The position numbers and the translations under genes are program-made. Below are positions 32,492-43,860 of a DNA stretch of 64,000 nucleotides, piece by piece. The DNA is taken from contig JAIOJX010000004.1 in NCBI GenBank assembly GCA_022376925.1, forward strand, positions 175,303,501-175,367,500. Direction: 5' to 3'. The notes under the pieces were generated by a model. It did no database searches. It was not told where the DNA came from and saw only the letters and a program-made list of their open reading frames with translations. The stretch comes from Tragulus kanchil. Taxonomy: Eukaryota; Chordata; Mammalia; Artiodactyla; Tragulidae. Position 1 is the stretch's first letter. Every line of letters starts with the position of its first letter.

Positions 32492-32692
32492 TTCCCAGGT
32501 GGCTCAGTGGTAAAGAATCTGCCTGCCAATGCAGGAGACGGGATGCGATGCCTGGGTTGGAAAGATGCTTTGGAGAAGGAAATGGCAACCCACTCCAGTA
32601 CTCTTGCTTGGGAAATCCCCTTGGTAGAGGAGCCTGGCGGGCTCCAGTCCACGGGGTCACAAAGAGTCCAACTGGACTTGATGACTAACCAC
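32492..32692 (+). repeat. Bov-A2 SINE
   Basis: Plus-strand Bov-A2 ('cttcccaggtggctcagtgg' to 'cacaaagagtccaactggac'). Repeated at 33568-33768 by D5. Confidence 0.88.
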
Positions 32693-34152
32693 CTAGAAAA
32701 TGGAGTTCTTTAGGGTTGGATTTCCCAGGGATTCTCAACCGTCTTCTCTAGCGCCACAGTTCAAAAGCCTCAATTTTTCAGCGCACGGCCTTTTTACAGT
32801 CTACCTCTCACATCTGTGCATGACGACTGACGACTGGGAAGACCACGGCTTTGACGAGACAGATCTTTGTTGGTGTGGTTTCAGGGGGAAATCACAGCAG
32901 TGAACAGGTCTAGTAAGTCAGCAGGAACCCCCTGCCCTGTGGAGCTTACGTTCTAGGGCAGGGGACAGGCAACGAAATAAATGCAGGCAAGAAACAAGAA
33001 GCGTGTCACATGGTGATGCTGATAAGAGTGTGTTACTTGGGGGAAGTCAAGGAAGAAAGGCAGTGAGGAGTGCAAGAGGTCACGTCTGGAGTGCATCTGG
33101 AGGTCACGGAAGCCTTACACGGAAGGTGACTTTGAAGCTGTAACCTGAATGAGGGGAGAGAAGTCGCAGTGCCGGTTCTGTGGTCAAGGCTGTTCCTGGC
33201 AGTGGCGTGGCAAGAGCGGAGGCCCTGGGAGCAGGGAGGTGAGTGCAGCCGGGCCAAGGGAGAGGAAGGGGACGTGGCTAGAGGGCCAGGGTGGGGTTTT
33301 CCTTCTGAGAGGAGTGAGGAGCCTGCGGAGGGGGTGGGGCAGAGGAGGGCATGAGCTGGACCTAGCTCCGCCATCATCGCTCCCGCTGCTGCTGGGACTG
33401 GGGGCTGGGGGAGGCAGGAGACTAGGAGGGAGGCAAGGCCCCAGCACTCAGCCTGGGGAGGGGTTAGTGGGTGGGATGAGCAGATTTGCTGTTGGAGTGG
33501 ATGTGGGGTGTGTGGATGGTCAGAGCAAGGAAGCCATGTTCGGGGCCAGAGTACCTACAAAATGCGCTTCCCAGGTGGCTCAGTGGTAAAGAATCTGCCT
33601 GCCAATGCAGGAGACGGGATGCGATGCCTGGGTTGGAAAGATGCTTTGGAGAAGGAAATGGCAACCCACTCCAGTACTCTTGCTTGGGAAATCCCCTTGG
33701 TAGAGGAGCCTGGCGGGCTCCAGTCCACGGGGTCACAAAGAGTCCAACTGGACTTGATGACTAACCACCTAGAAAATGGAGTTCTTCACGGACAGAGATG
33801 GGGACGATGAAGCAGGACAGCCTTGGGGAAAAGACTAGGATGTTGGATGGAGTGAGATAAGGGAGGTCTGGAGCACACAGATATGTGAGCTCAGGGAGAG
33901 GCCAGGCTGCGGGCCCCATTTGGGTGTCCTCAGCGGGCCTCCAAAGCCAAGGGTTGGGGTGACATTGAGAAGGTGAAGGTTAGGTGTCCCGTTAGCACCG
34001 CAGGTAGCACCTCAGTCTCATCATAGACATTGGGGGCTGCTACCAAGGAGAATGGGGGTCAGGAGGAGGAGGGGATCCAGGGGAAGCCAAGAAAGGAAGG
34101 GGCATCTGAGAAGAGGGAGTGTGCAGTGGAGACAAATACCGCTGGAGGGACC

Positions 34153-34517
34153 TGTTGAGGCCCGTCTGCGGGTTGGAAAAGAATTTCCAGACACAAGGCA
34201 GTGTGAGAGGAAAGTAAAGTTTATTAGAGGGGGGGAAGAGAGAGTCGCTGCCAGTACAGCAAGCTGGTTTAAGGGAGAATCGGCGTTGTTAAAGCGGAAG
34301 ACGCTGCTAGAACAGCGGGCCGGCTCAAAGGAGAACCGACCCTAGGCAGGGGTCTTGGATCCATTTTATACCTGGGGTCTGAGTGGCCTAGGCGTCTTAA
34401 GGACTGGGCGGTGTACTATAACCCGGGGGAGGGGAGGGCAGTCAGGATCTGGTTGATCTCTTCTTGCATTCCAAGACCTTTCTGGTTTGCCTTGCTCCTT
34501 CACCCTTGGGCACTGCA
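34153..34517 (-). mobile_element. ERV LTR with 5-bp target duplication
   Basis: Reads TG...CA on the plus strand; the element itself is on the minus strand, with AATAAA complement near 34220-34226. Flanked by GGACC at 34148-34152 and 34518-34522. It is a solo LTR of the same family as 11394-11842. Confidence 0.82.
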
Positions 34518-35109
34518 GGACCCGTAGGACAGGGCACAGACTTGGCACTGGATCCAGTGACATGAACATCACTAGGCCCCGCAGACAGATGCAGGGACTC
34601 AGTGGGAAGAGGGACAAAAGCCTGAGAGATGGGTTTTGAAGAATGGAAGGAGACGGCAGACAGCTTGGGGAAGCAACTCTTGGAGGGCTTTTGCCTAAAG
34701 GGAAGGGGAAACGAGGCAGCAGCAGCTGGAGGGGGGTTGCTGTTCTCTCTCTCTGGCTTTAGTTTTAGGAGGGAAGTAGTAGCCTGTGCCTTGGTGGGGA
34801 TGACTGGAGAGAGGACAGAGGACCCCATCACTTGATCAGCCTCGGCTTGAAGGGTGGAATCTTGTGGACACATAAAGGGAGCTTCCTCCATGGGTCATCC
34901 TGAGTGAAAAGATGAGCGAGGAGAAAGTGAGGACTCCACAGCAGGGGCGCAGTGGGCCAGACTGAGAGGGGAAGGACAGAGCAGGAAGGCTGTGCGATAC
35001 TCGGCGATGCAGGCCAAGCCTGGGTTATACGGAGGAGGCGGGAGGAGGAACAGCGGCCACAGGCGGGCCAGCTCGGCCTCCCATACGGCCCCTTCCCAGC
35101 TGTTGGACG
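34518..35109. other. Unassigned GC-rich sequence
   Basis: About 590 bp between the LTR and the MIR/CpG island with no repeat or exon that I can name. Confidence 0.3.
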
Positions 35110-35175
35110 TTGAAGTTGCTTAACCGCTCTGAGCCTCATGTTTCTCATCTGTTCAATGGGAGGAAAGGGACTATT
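35110..35175 (+). repeat. MIR SINE fragment
   Basis: 'cttaaccgctctgagcctca' and 'ctcatctgttcaatggga' are the MIR core. It lies just upstream of the CpG island. Confidence 0.75.
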
Positions 35176-36320
35176 AACCTACACTGATGACGCGGCACGG
35201 GGGCCGGGGGAGTGCGCTGTACCTGTTGGCCCGCAGGCTGATGAGGCTCCAGCCCCGGGGCGCGGGGCGCCCGGACGGCTGGCCGGAGCCCCTCGGGGGC
35301 AGGGCGGGGCGGCGCTGACCACGCCCCGGGCCTGAGGGCCGGCGCTCCGCCCGCGCGTCTCCCGGCCCTGCCCTCCCGCCGCCTGCCGGGCCCGCGGGGC
35401 CGCCTGTCCGCCGCCGGAGTCGCGCGAGCCAGAGGTATGAGTGGCCGAGCGGAGCGCGCCGCCGGGCGGGCTCCGGGGCAGAGACCTGGGGGGGCCGGGC
35501 GGGGAGGAGCGCCCCGATGGGAAGGGGCCGGGGCTCCGCAGTGCGCGGCCGCCGCCCGCCCGGGCCACCTGTTCGGGAGGGTCGCCCTTGGGCGCACGGA
35601 CGGTGCGCGCCGGCCCCCGGCCGCCGCCTCCACCCCAGGGGCACCCGGAGTTGAGCGCGGCGGCTGAGCGGGGAGCCCAGCCCGAGACGGGAGGGCGCGC
35701 CCGGTCCCGGAGCCCTCCGCCCGGGTCCCACGGCCGCCCGAGGGCAGGCTCCCCGCGGCCCGCGCTGCGCCCTCGGCGCTCTGTCTGGGGGCGCGGAATC
35801 GTCCCGGAGGCCTCACCGCCCCGCCGACCTCGCGCCCGGCCTCGGAGGGCGCCGCCGGGGGGAAGGGTGGGGAGCGGCCGGCTCGAGGGAGACTGCGGGG
35901 CACGGGAGGCGGCCCTCCGGGTCCTGAGGATGCTGAGGCTCTGGACGGCCCAGAAGGGGAAGGGCTCTCCGGATGCGAGAGGGGGCCGCTGGGGTCGGAG
36001 CTGGGAAGTGGGGAGAGTGGGGTCTGGGCGCTGCGTCTCGGGGATCCGGGACCGCAGACCGCCCTCTCCGCCGTCCTTCTCTCCCCGTGCCTCCTCCCGA
36101 AGGGAAACGTCGGGTCCCGGTGGGAGCTGGGGTGCGCTTGGAAGGGGCTCTCCGGGAGGTCCGGCCTCAGTCCGCTACCCTTCGCGCCAGCCAAGTCCGC
36201 TGGCTTCAGTTTCATCTTCTGACGCGTGCGGGGTAGAAGCTCCCACCTCCCGGCCAGGCTCAGCCGAGCCACCCGCTCTGAGAGGGTGAGAAGCCACGTC
36301 CCTGACCTCGCCCCTCTCTC
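35170..36320. promoter_or_regulatory. CpG island, probable promoter / first exon
   Basis: About 1.1 kb of very GC-rich sequence with dense, undecayed CpGs and no recognisable repeat, unlike anything else in the window. A splice-donor-like 'ccagaGGTATGAG' occurs near 35430-35440 after a GC-rich stretch, consistent with a plus-strand non-coding first exon. Long frames on both strands (375 aa minus, 282 aa plus) are expected in such DNA because stop codons are rare, and they have no domain. Gene and direction are unproven. Confidence 0.65.
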
Positions 36321-37199
36321 AGGAGGACAGACGTCTGGCCAAATACGGAGCGATCAGATTGCTCTGTGGTGGCCCTCGGTGGCAGAGGAGGGGGTCTCTG
36401 AAATCGCCCTGTGCCCTCCTCCATCAAACTCTCCCGGGTGCCTGGTGTGCTCCCACTCTGGCATCCGCCCACCGCCGTCCCCACTGGCCAAGGACTTCCT
36501 TCCCCTTGGTTAGCACCTTCCCCCCCAAAATGGGCCCAGGGTGACAAAGCAGGGCCCAGGTTGCCCAAGACTATCTCCTCCCACTCGCTTCCGTGATCCC
36601 ACGCCAGATCCCCTAGGGGAACATCCGAATCAAGCTCCAGTACACAATAAAAAAAGAGTGGGGATGGAACGTTCTCAGTTGTTGATCTTCCTCCCAAACA
36701 TCTTTCCAGTGCCTCTGGTGGCTGTCCCTGCTTGTGTGCTGAGGCCGCTCCGCTTCGGAAGACAAACTCCAATGTAGAAATTCTTTAAGGTTTCGTTTTG
36801 CTTCCTTGTGCTACTGAAGCCTTATAGCCCCTCAGGCTAGTGCACTGGTTTTGGTCTGCACAGGGTCGGCAGACTCTTTCAAAGTGACTTACTTAGGAAG
36901 GAGCTTGTGACACACCACATCACCCAGTCGGCCCCCATCGGCAGCTTCTGCCATGGAGGTCCAGATCTGCAGGGCGCCGGGGCAGCAGGAGATGCTGGTC
37001 CCCATGGGTCTGAGTTGGGACCAGGGCAGAGTGAGACAAGGTGGCAGAAGGGCATATGTAACAAGATGGGAAGAGGAGGTGGATAACCACGGGGATCTCA
37101 ACCTGTGAAAACGCTCTTCCCACCCCACCGGCCGCCCTGTCTCCAGGTGGGGGTGGCTCCACCCTCAAGCTGGGCTCCAGGCTGTGCTCAGACTGCCCT
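36321..37199. other. Unassigned sequence downstream of CpG island
   Basis: About 880 bp with no recognisable repeat. Could be intron 1 if the CpG island is a plus-strand promoter. Confidence 0.3.
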
Positions 37200-37398
37200 C
37201 TGGAGCGCACTTCCTCCCAGCCGGGTACCTCTTAGGTGTGCCCCCAGCTCCTGTTGGTTGACCCGCCCTGCATTCTGTTGCCTTCCCCCTTCTCTCCGGA
37301 CTGGAAGCTCCTGGAGGGAGGAGACTTGCCTGAAACCCAGTACCCAGCCTGCCGAGTAGTAGGTGTTCACTGCATTTTGCCTGAATCAATGAACTGAA
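37200..37398 (+). repeat. L2 LINE 3' end
   Basis: 'gactggaagctcctggaggg', 'aacccagtacccagcctgcc' and 'gtaggtgttcactgcatttt' form the recognisable L2 3' terminus, plus strand. Confidence 0.75.
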
Positions 37399-37503
37399 AA
37401 AAGGAGGGGAAGAAAAATTCCATATTTACATCCGTTGGAGATAACTGGTTAAAATTTGCCCTTTTTGCTGGGCTTTTTAAAAAACACAGAGGTACATATT
37501 TGA

Positions 37504-37712
37504 ATGGCTTCGCTGGTGGCTCAGTGATAAAGAACCTGCCTGTCAATGCAGGAGATGCAGGTTCGATCCCTGGGTCGGAAATATCCTCTGGAGAAGGAAA
37601 TGGCAACCCACCCCAGTGTTCTTGCCTGGGAGATCCTGTGGGCAGAGGAGCCTGGCGGGCTACTACCCAAGGCCTCACAAAAGAGTCAGGCATGACTTAG
37701 TAAAACTGAGCA
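37504..37712 (+). repeat. Bov-A2 SINE
   Basis: Plus strand: 'ggcttcgctggtggctcagt', 'aggttcgatccctgggtcgg', 'gaaggaaatggcaacccacc'. Confidence 0.88.
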
Positions 37713-37783
37713 ACATATTTGGTTATCTTGTTTATATAAACATTTCAAATTCCTCGCCTTTTCTCAAATTCTTTTCTTATACT

Positions 37784-38269
37784 GTCCAGTGCGGGGCCGC
37801 CCGCAGAGGAGAAATGGTGGAGGGATTGCCCGTGGCCAAGCTATGGGAAGATCCGAGAAGAGTGAGCCTGCTGCCTGCCACCCAGGTACCCCGCCCCCAC
37901 CCCCGCCAGCGAACGCAGGAGACAATCAGACACGGCAGGGGTTCTGTCAAAGCAGTTCCGTTTTATTAGTGCAGACTTATAGCTTTTATGGACAAACGAA
38001 GGGGGTTTTGCAAGGGACTTCCTATGGTTACACCAATCAAGCTAAAGGTCAAGCAACTATATATTTACATCGCAGTAGGAATTTATGGTGAGCATGCATT
38101 GTCCACGATTGCGGAAACCAGGGGGATCAATCAGAAGTTTTGACAATCGACTTTAGATTGTGCCCTCGTCTCTTCCTGTAGGCATCATCTTAGCTCGAAA
38201 CCGTACATATGCGCTTAAGCTTCCTTATGCTTGCAAAGGCCCTCTTTCATTTAGGGCCCCACAGTCCAG
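37784..38269 (-). mobile_element. ERV LTR with 6-bp target duplication
   Basis: LTR 37790-38263 on the minus strand (TG...CA on the plus strand), with the complement of an AATAAA in 'gttccgttttattagtgcag'. Flanked by GTCCAG at 37784-37789 and 38264-38269; 6 bp fits a class II ERV. The D6 copy is 38905-39362 with the same flanks. Solo LTR, no viral genes. Confidence 0.85.
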
Positions 38270-38760
38270 TGCTCAGACATTGTTGCATCATATTTAGTTA
38301 ATGAATTTCATTTGACATTTAGTTTTTGTTGAGTGCTTTTTTAAAATTTGGCTCTTCTAGATCATACTACATTGAGTTCACAGGTGAATTTATGCGTTGC
38401 CAGATTTCTTTCTGGAAAGGGAATTACCTGGTAGTACCAGCTGGCTTTCCCAAGGGACTGTGGCACTGTGTACATCCTTGGGTTGCGAGCATGTATATAT
38501 CTTGTTTTCTGGAAAGGAAATGACTGGGGTCAAAGCGTATGAACATCTAGGATCTTTGGATGTTCCTTTTTCACTTGTTTGAGTTCATCTATGAGACCCT
38601 TGCCTCTTGTCTGCTCTTTTGGTGGCAAAAACGTTCTCACTGGGCTGGCGCTGTTATTGCTGCTTAATGGTGTGTGTATCTGAGCAGCACATTTAAAATT
38701 TTTATGTTACTGTTTCTGTGTGTGCTTTTCGATAAGGGAGACTTGGCTGCATTTATAAGC
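38270..38760. other. Unassigned, likely old repeat
   Basis: AT-richer than neighbours. Repeated at 39369-39859 by D6. No coding frame above 65 aa with any visible domain. Confidence 0.3.
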
Positions 38761-39907
38761 TGATGGGAAAGAGCCAGAAGAGGGAGTGGCTGCAGTCCCT
38801 GGAGTCGGGGGGGGGGGGAGGTCCTGAGTTGGCTCTGAGATCTTGTTTATATAAACATTTCAAATTCCTCGCCTTTTCTCAAATTCTTTTCTTATACTGT
38901 CCAGTGCGGGGCCGCCCGCAGAGGAGAAATGGTGGAGGGATTGCCCGTGGCCAAGTCATGGGAAGATCAGAGAAGAGTGAGCCTGCTGCCTGCCACCCAG
39001 CCCCCCGGCAAACGCAGGAGACAATCAGACATGGCAGGGGTCCTCTCAAAGCAGTTCCGTTTTATTAGTGCAGACTTAGAGCTTTTATAGACAAATGAAG
39101 GGGGTTTTGCAAGGGACTTCCTATTCTTACACCAGTCAAGCTAAAGGTCAAGCAACTATATATTTACATCGCAGTAGGAATTTATGGTGAGCATGCATTG
39201 TCCACGATTGCGGAAACCAGGGGGATCAATCAGAAGTTTTGACAATCGACTTTAGATTGTGCCCTCGTCTCTTCCTGTAGGCATCATCTTAGCTCGAAAC
39301 CGTACATATGCGCTTAAGCTTCCTTATGCTTGCAAAGGCCCTCTTTCATTTAGGGCCCCACAGTCCAGTGCTCAGACATTGTTGCATCATATTTAGTTAA
39401 TGAATTTCATTTGACATTTAGTTTTTGTTGAGTGCTTTTTAATATTTGGCTCTTCTAGATCATACTACATTGAGTTCACAGGTGAATTTATGCGTTGCCA
39501 GATTTCTTTCTGGAAAGGGAATTACCTGGTAGTACCAGCTGGCTTTCCCAAGGGACTGTGGCACTGTGTACATCCTTGGGTTGCGAGCATGTATATATCT
39601 TGTTTTCTGGAAAGGAAATGACTGGGGTCAAAGCGTATGAACATCTAGGATCTTTGGATGTTCCTTTTTCACTTGTTTGAGTTCATCTATGAGACCCTTG
39701 CCTCTTGTCTGCTCTTTTGGTGGCAAAAACGTTCTCACTGGGCTGGCGCTGTTATTGCTGCTTAATGGTGTGTGTATCTGAGCAGCACATTTAAAATTTT
39801 TATGTTACTGTTTCTGTGTGTGCTTTTCGATAAGGGAGACTTGGCTGCATTTATAAGCTGATGGGAAAGAGCCAGAAGAGGGAGTGGCTGCAGTCCCTGG
39901 AGTCGGG

Positions 39908-40727
39908 AGGGGCAAGGAGGGGCAGGTGGGTGGGTGAGGTCCCTGAGGATGCTCGAGGCGGGAGGGGTCTGGAACTGGTGCAGAGTGGCCTTCTGAGGTC
40001 AGGGGCTGGGAGGGCGTCTTATGAATTGGCTTTGGTCTTCCTGGAGAGGAAAGTGAAAAGGCATCGTTGGAGAGAGGGTTCTGGACCCAGGGTCCCCGGC
40101 GCCCTGGGCCAGCCTCACCCCGCCCCGAGTCCTCCGTGCTTCCCTGGGAGGCAGCAGGTGTCATCACCCCTGTCGACTCCAGAGGGAGGGGCAGTGCCTT
40201 GCTGAGGGCCTGTCGGCTGATGAATGGCCGAGGCTGAGCTTCCCCTGCCCTGACCGCATGCCCTTGAGAATCTCTTTCCTCTCTTGCGCCTCCGTCTCTG
40301 GTAGCTACCGGGAATCCGTACCCATCTCGGTGTGTCTGGCGCTTGGTCAGTGACCGTTCCTTCCTCTTCTGTCTGCGTGTCCGCCCTCTGGACAGACCCA
40401 GCGAGGCCAGGCGCTTCCAGATCCACAGAGCTGGGCACAGGGGCTAGGAGGGCCCCTTCCCTTCCCACGGGCTCGCAGCAGGAGGCAAGTGCTCCAGAGG
40501 CACACAGCCTTCCAGATGTCACACCTGTGCAGAGTCCGAGTTGCTGGGTAGACTTGACAGTAAAGCAGAACTGTGCTCCTCGTTCCGTGGACAGCTGGGT
40601 TTGAAAGCACGGACGCTGTTGCCCCAAATACAGATAAGCAGTCCAGAGACCCCCACCCCCACCCCGGGTGTCTGCAGTCATCGGCTGCTTTTTCTCAGTC
40701 GCCTCCGAGTCCGTCTCCTGTAAGAGC
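39908..40727. other. Unassigned GC-rich sequence
   Basis: About 820 bp. A 188-aa minus frame and several plus frames overlap here without domains. No repeat recognised. Confidence 0.35.
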
Positions 40728-40922
40728 AGGCTTCCACCTCAGACAGTAAAGTCTGCCTTCAGTGCAGGAGATCTGGGTTCGATCCCCGGGTGGCGAAGAT
40801 TCCCTGGCGAAGGGACTGGCAACCCACTCCAGTGAATTCTTGCCTGGAAAATGCCGGAGGAGTCTGGTGGTCTACAGTCTATGGGGTCACAAAGAGTCAG
40901 ACACGACTGAATGACAAGCAGT
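40728..40922 (+). repeat. Bov-A2 SINE
   Basis: Plus strand: 'gggttcgatccccgggtggc', 'gactggcaacccactccagt', 'gagtcagacacgactgaatg'. Confidence 0.87.
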
Positions 40923-41014
40923 TTCACTTTTCATTAATCAAGCTTCTTCCGTGGCCAGATGCCAGGGGTCTTGTTACCTGAAATCTTTTTGGACCCTCTC
41001 AGCCAGCTTGTGCC

Positions 41015-41270
41015 TTCAGTCCCATTTTACAGATGAGGAAACTGAGACTCAGTGCCAACTGCCTCCTCTTCACCACAGCGAGATCTGAGCCCCCCGGCCA
41101 CGGTGCAGTCCCAGGTAAACTGAGCTGGGCTACGCACAGACCCCCTTCACCTGGCAGAGGGTGTTTGAATCCCAGCTGAGCCTCAGTTTTCAACTCGTCA
41201 ACTGTAGTCGGTAACGAGGGGACCTGCCTCACGCAGCTAACGGGAGGATTAAAAGAGTTGCAGAAGGCAA
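41015..41270. repeat. Two MIR fragments in opposite orientation
   Basis: A minus-strand MIR core ('cattttacagatgaggaaac', 41023-41055) and a plus-strand one ('gcctcagttttcaactcgtc' onward, 41178-41262). Confidence 0.65.
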
Positions 41271-41772
41271 AACCGCCCTGACCAGTGACTACACAGGCAA
41301 GCCCTCGGAAATATATACACTATTGTTATTATCAAACCACTTAGCCCCATTCCTGACAGAGAGCTTTTAATAAACGTTAACACGGCCACACCCACCCCTT
41401 CCTGTGATAAAAGGATGGGAAGGAAGGCGTGCCCCAACTCTGGAGAGAACCTGGGCTCCTTCAGATCCTTCTGGAAACAAGTGAAAGATCTGGATCTGGA
41501 AGAGGTTTGCCCTTGCTTTGGGCCTGGCAGCTCATTGATAGGAAGGGTCCTGAAGAAGCCATTCAGGATGGGGTCTGAGCTGTGGGCGCTGAGACTCCAC
41601 CGTGTGTCCTGAAAGCAGGAGCGGCAGGAGCCACTTTTCCAGTTGTTGACGTGGGACCCAGCCCCGCAGGAGGCACCGCGTGTGTTTCCAAAGAGTTTGA
41701 TTCAGGTAGAATTTACACCCCGTTGCGTGTGTACCGTTCACTAAGTTTTAGGAGACGGGGCCCTGCGTTTTT
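41271..41772. other. Unassigned sequence
   Basis: About 500 bp without a recognisable repeat or gene. Confidence 0.3.
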
Positions 41773-41893
41773 TTTTTTTTAAGTTTTATTTTACTTTTTA
41801 CAGAGTTTTGTTGTTTACAGATATGTATGATCCCAGATCAGTCGTATGTATATCCCCCCCACCCCCGCACTCCAGGCCGTCACACAGCACCCC
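41773..41893 (-). repeat. Short poly-A retroposon, copy 2
   Basis: Complement begins GCTGTGTGACGG (right edge near 41888), passes through '..aacaaaactctgtaaaaagt..' and an AATAAA, and ends in poly-A (T-run at 41769-41780). Confidence 0.65.
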
Positions 41894-42127
41894 TGCCCCT
41901 CGCATATTTTTAAGTGAAAAATATTTTTAAGTATGTAATAGAGTCACTGTTTGTGCGCCTCCTGGACGCAGCTCTGTGTAAACCTCGCTCCGTGGGAGTG
42001 AGGGGCGGAAGAAAGAGTGCTGACATGTCACAGAGCTTCACCCCAGCTCTTCAAGACAAAGAGCAAAGCAGGAGGGGTCCCTGCGGGTGGTGCTGGGCCT
42101 CCCCCTGCCACCTCCCGGGCGTGCTCG

Positions 42128-42156
42128 TGAACACACACACACACGCGCGCGCCTCT
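42128..42156. repeat. (AC)n / (CG)n microsatellite
   Basis: 'acacacacacacacgcgcgcgc' type run inside unassigned sequence 41894-42915. Confidence 0.85.
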
Positions 42157-43484
42157 CGAAAGACGGGGAAGCTCCACCAGCCGTGGTCCCACCGTGGGCT
42201 GAGGGTCTGTGGACCCACGCTGCGGAAACGGGCAGTGCTCCCTGGTATGAAGACCGTGGCAGCGTGCTGATGGAGTCTTGGCAGACGGCAGCTCGTCTGG
42301 CGTCCGATGGTGAAGAGGTGGCTGGGGAGGGGAAGCTGGAGGGACGTGTCGGGAAGGGGGACCCCGCTGCTTCAGGAACAGGATTCGCTAGAGCCTGGTG
42401 GCTTTGAGCAATGGAGAGGAGCTGGGTTTCTTTCCAGTTTTTACCATCATGTTCAAAGGCACTGAGGACATGTCCGGATGGCTGTTCTACATCCCTCACC
42501 ACTCAGTTATCTCGCACTTATGGTGCACCTGCTGTATGCCAGACCCGCCCGATGTAATGCCAGGCAGAGTGGGCCCGGTACCCACTTTCCTCTGATCTTG
42601 GTTCACTCCAAGGCCACATTCACCTCGGTCATTCCCTGCAGGACTCCCTCGGGGGCTCTGAGTGTCCTCGGGTGATCTGAGCTGGGAGAGAAGCCCAGGG
42701 CTTTGGAAGGTAGCCCCAGATTCCTCCTGGTGCACAGCACTGTGGACCCAGCCACGGGCCACCGTGAGCGCCGTGCCAACATTCCAGGCAACTTCTGGAG
42801 GTGAACGCTCTAGGAAGGAGGGTCAGGAGAGACCCGGGAAGGGCGAGATTTGGGGGCAGACACACCTGGGTGCTGTAGATCCCGCCTCCCACCTTCGCTA
42901 GCCCGGTAGCCCCTTGGCTCTGCCCCTGAGCTTTCTGTCTGTAGAAGGGGCCACCATGGTGGCCAGGACGAGGGGTGCTCGCTGGGGTGTGCTCTGGACA
43001 AATGGCAAACTTTCTTCGTACCTCTCCTGCTCAGCAAGTTCCTGACCAGGACAGTGTGAAGGATGTTTTGGGAAAAAAGGAAAGCGTGTGTTACAGAAAC
43101 CTGGGATTCCCACAGTGTGATGGCTTGGGCAATCGGGCAGACATCAGCTCGGCTGGTCTGGAGCTCGTGGGCCTGGAGCGGGCAGGGCTGGGGAGACGTG
43201 GCCGCAGGACCTCAGCACGGTGGGGTCTTTGGGGCTGCAGTAGGAAGCCAAGGAGGAGGCTAGGGTGAGGGGATTTCCAGGACAGAAGCAGAGATGGGGA
43301 GAGCTGAGCTGGGCTGCGGCGAGGGAGGAAGAGATGGAGGGTAAATCTGCTCAAGGAAGCTCTGTCCCTACTTCCTGTCCCGGATCACCGCAACAGCGCC
43401 CTCACACGTTCTTGTTGCCTTGCATCCCCTGTGGTTTAGACTCAAAACGCAGCCAGGCCTTTAAGATTTAAGACATGAGTCACT

Positions 43485-43590
43485 CTAGGGAATCCCCTGG
43501 TGTCCAGGGGTTAGGATCTGGGGTTCTCACTGCCGAGATGGGGACCTAGGGCCCCACAAGCCATGCGGGGCAGTCAGTAAGAAAAAAGTT
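43485..43590 (+). repeat. CHR-1-type short SINE
   Basis: 'gggaatcccctggtgtccag' head and decayed tRNA-like body, tail 'cagtcagtaagaaaaaag'. Repeated at 44580-44685 by D7. Confidence 0.7.
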
Positions 43591-43629
43591 GCATTTATAA
43601 CCATTTCCTCCTCAAAATCCCTTGATAGC

Positions 43630-43860
43630 ATCCCTCCCAGTCAGCTGTCAGATCTTCTCAGTGGCCTCCAAGCCCCTCTCCACCCCCGCCCAGCGCCCCC
43701 TTCTCTGGCCTTTCCTGATACCTAGCTGCCTCCACGGGCACACATGCCTCGGGGCCTTTATGCTCACTGGTTTCTTCCCTGGACACCCTTTCCCCAGATA
43801 CCCATTCAGCTGATGCTCACTTCCTTCTGGCAACTGTGCACGTGTCAGCTTTTCAGAAAG
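43630..43860 (+). repeat. L2 LINE fragment
   Basis: 'cttctctggcctttcctgat', 'gctcactggtttcttccctg', 'cagctgatgctcacttcctt' match the L2 3' ORF/UTR region. Repeated at about 44725-44957 by D7. Confidence 0.6.

Larger units (their letters stand above)
31650..33786. repeat. Direct duplication D5 (offset ~1076 bp)
   Basis: 31650-32710 recurs at 32728-33786. Differences: an 8-T versus 5-T run near 31719/32790, one G in 'ttcaggaggaa'/'ttcagggggaa', and one G in a poly-G. The 17 bp at the join (32711-32727) look like a compressed version of the BovB text at 31615-31649. Confidence 0.96.
37725..39907. repeat. Direct duplication D6 (offset 1115 falling to 1098 bp)
   Basis: 37725-38808 recurs at 38840-39907. 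This pair is the most diverged: a 17-bp indel ('aggtaccccgcccccac' region) and several substitutions cluster in the first ~350 bp, within and near the LTR. The rest is almost identical. The bridge 38809-38839 includes a G-run. Confidence 0.95.

Noticed and set aside
35145..36272. A 375-aa minus-strand frame in the CpG island
   Set aside because: Very GC-rich DNA keeps several frames open by chance; a 282-aa plus frame covers the same bases. Composition is Arg/Pro/Gly/Ala-heavy with no domain.
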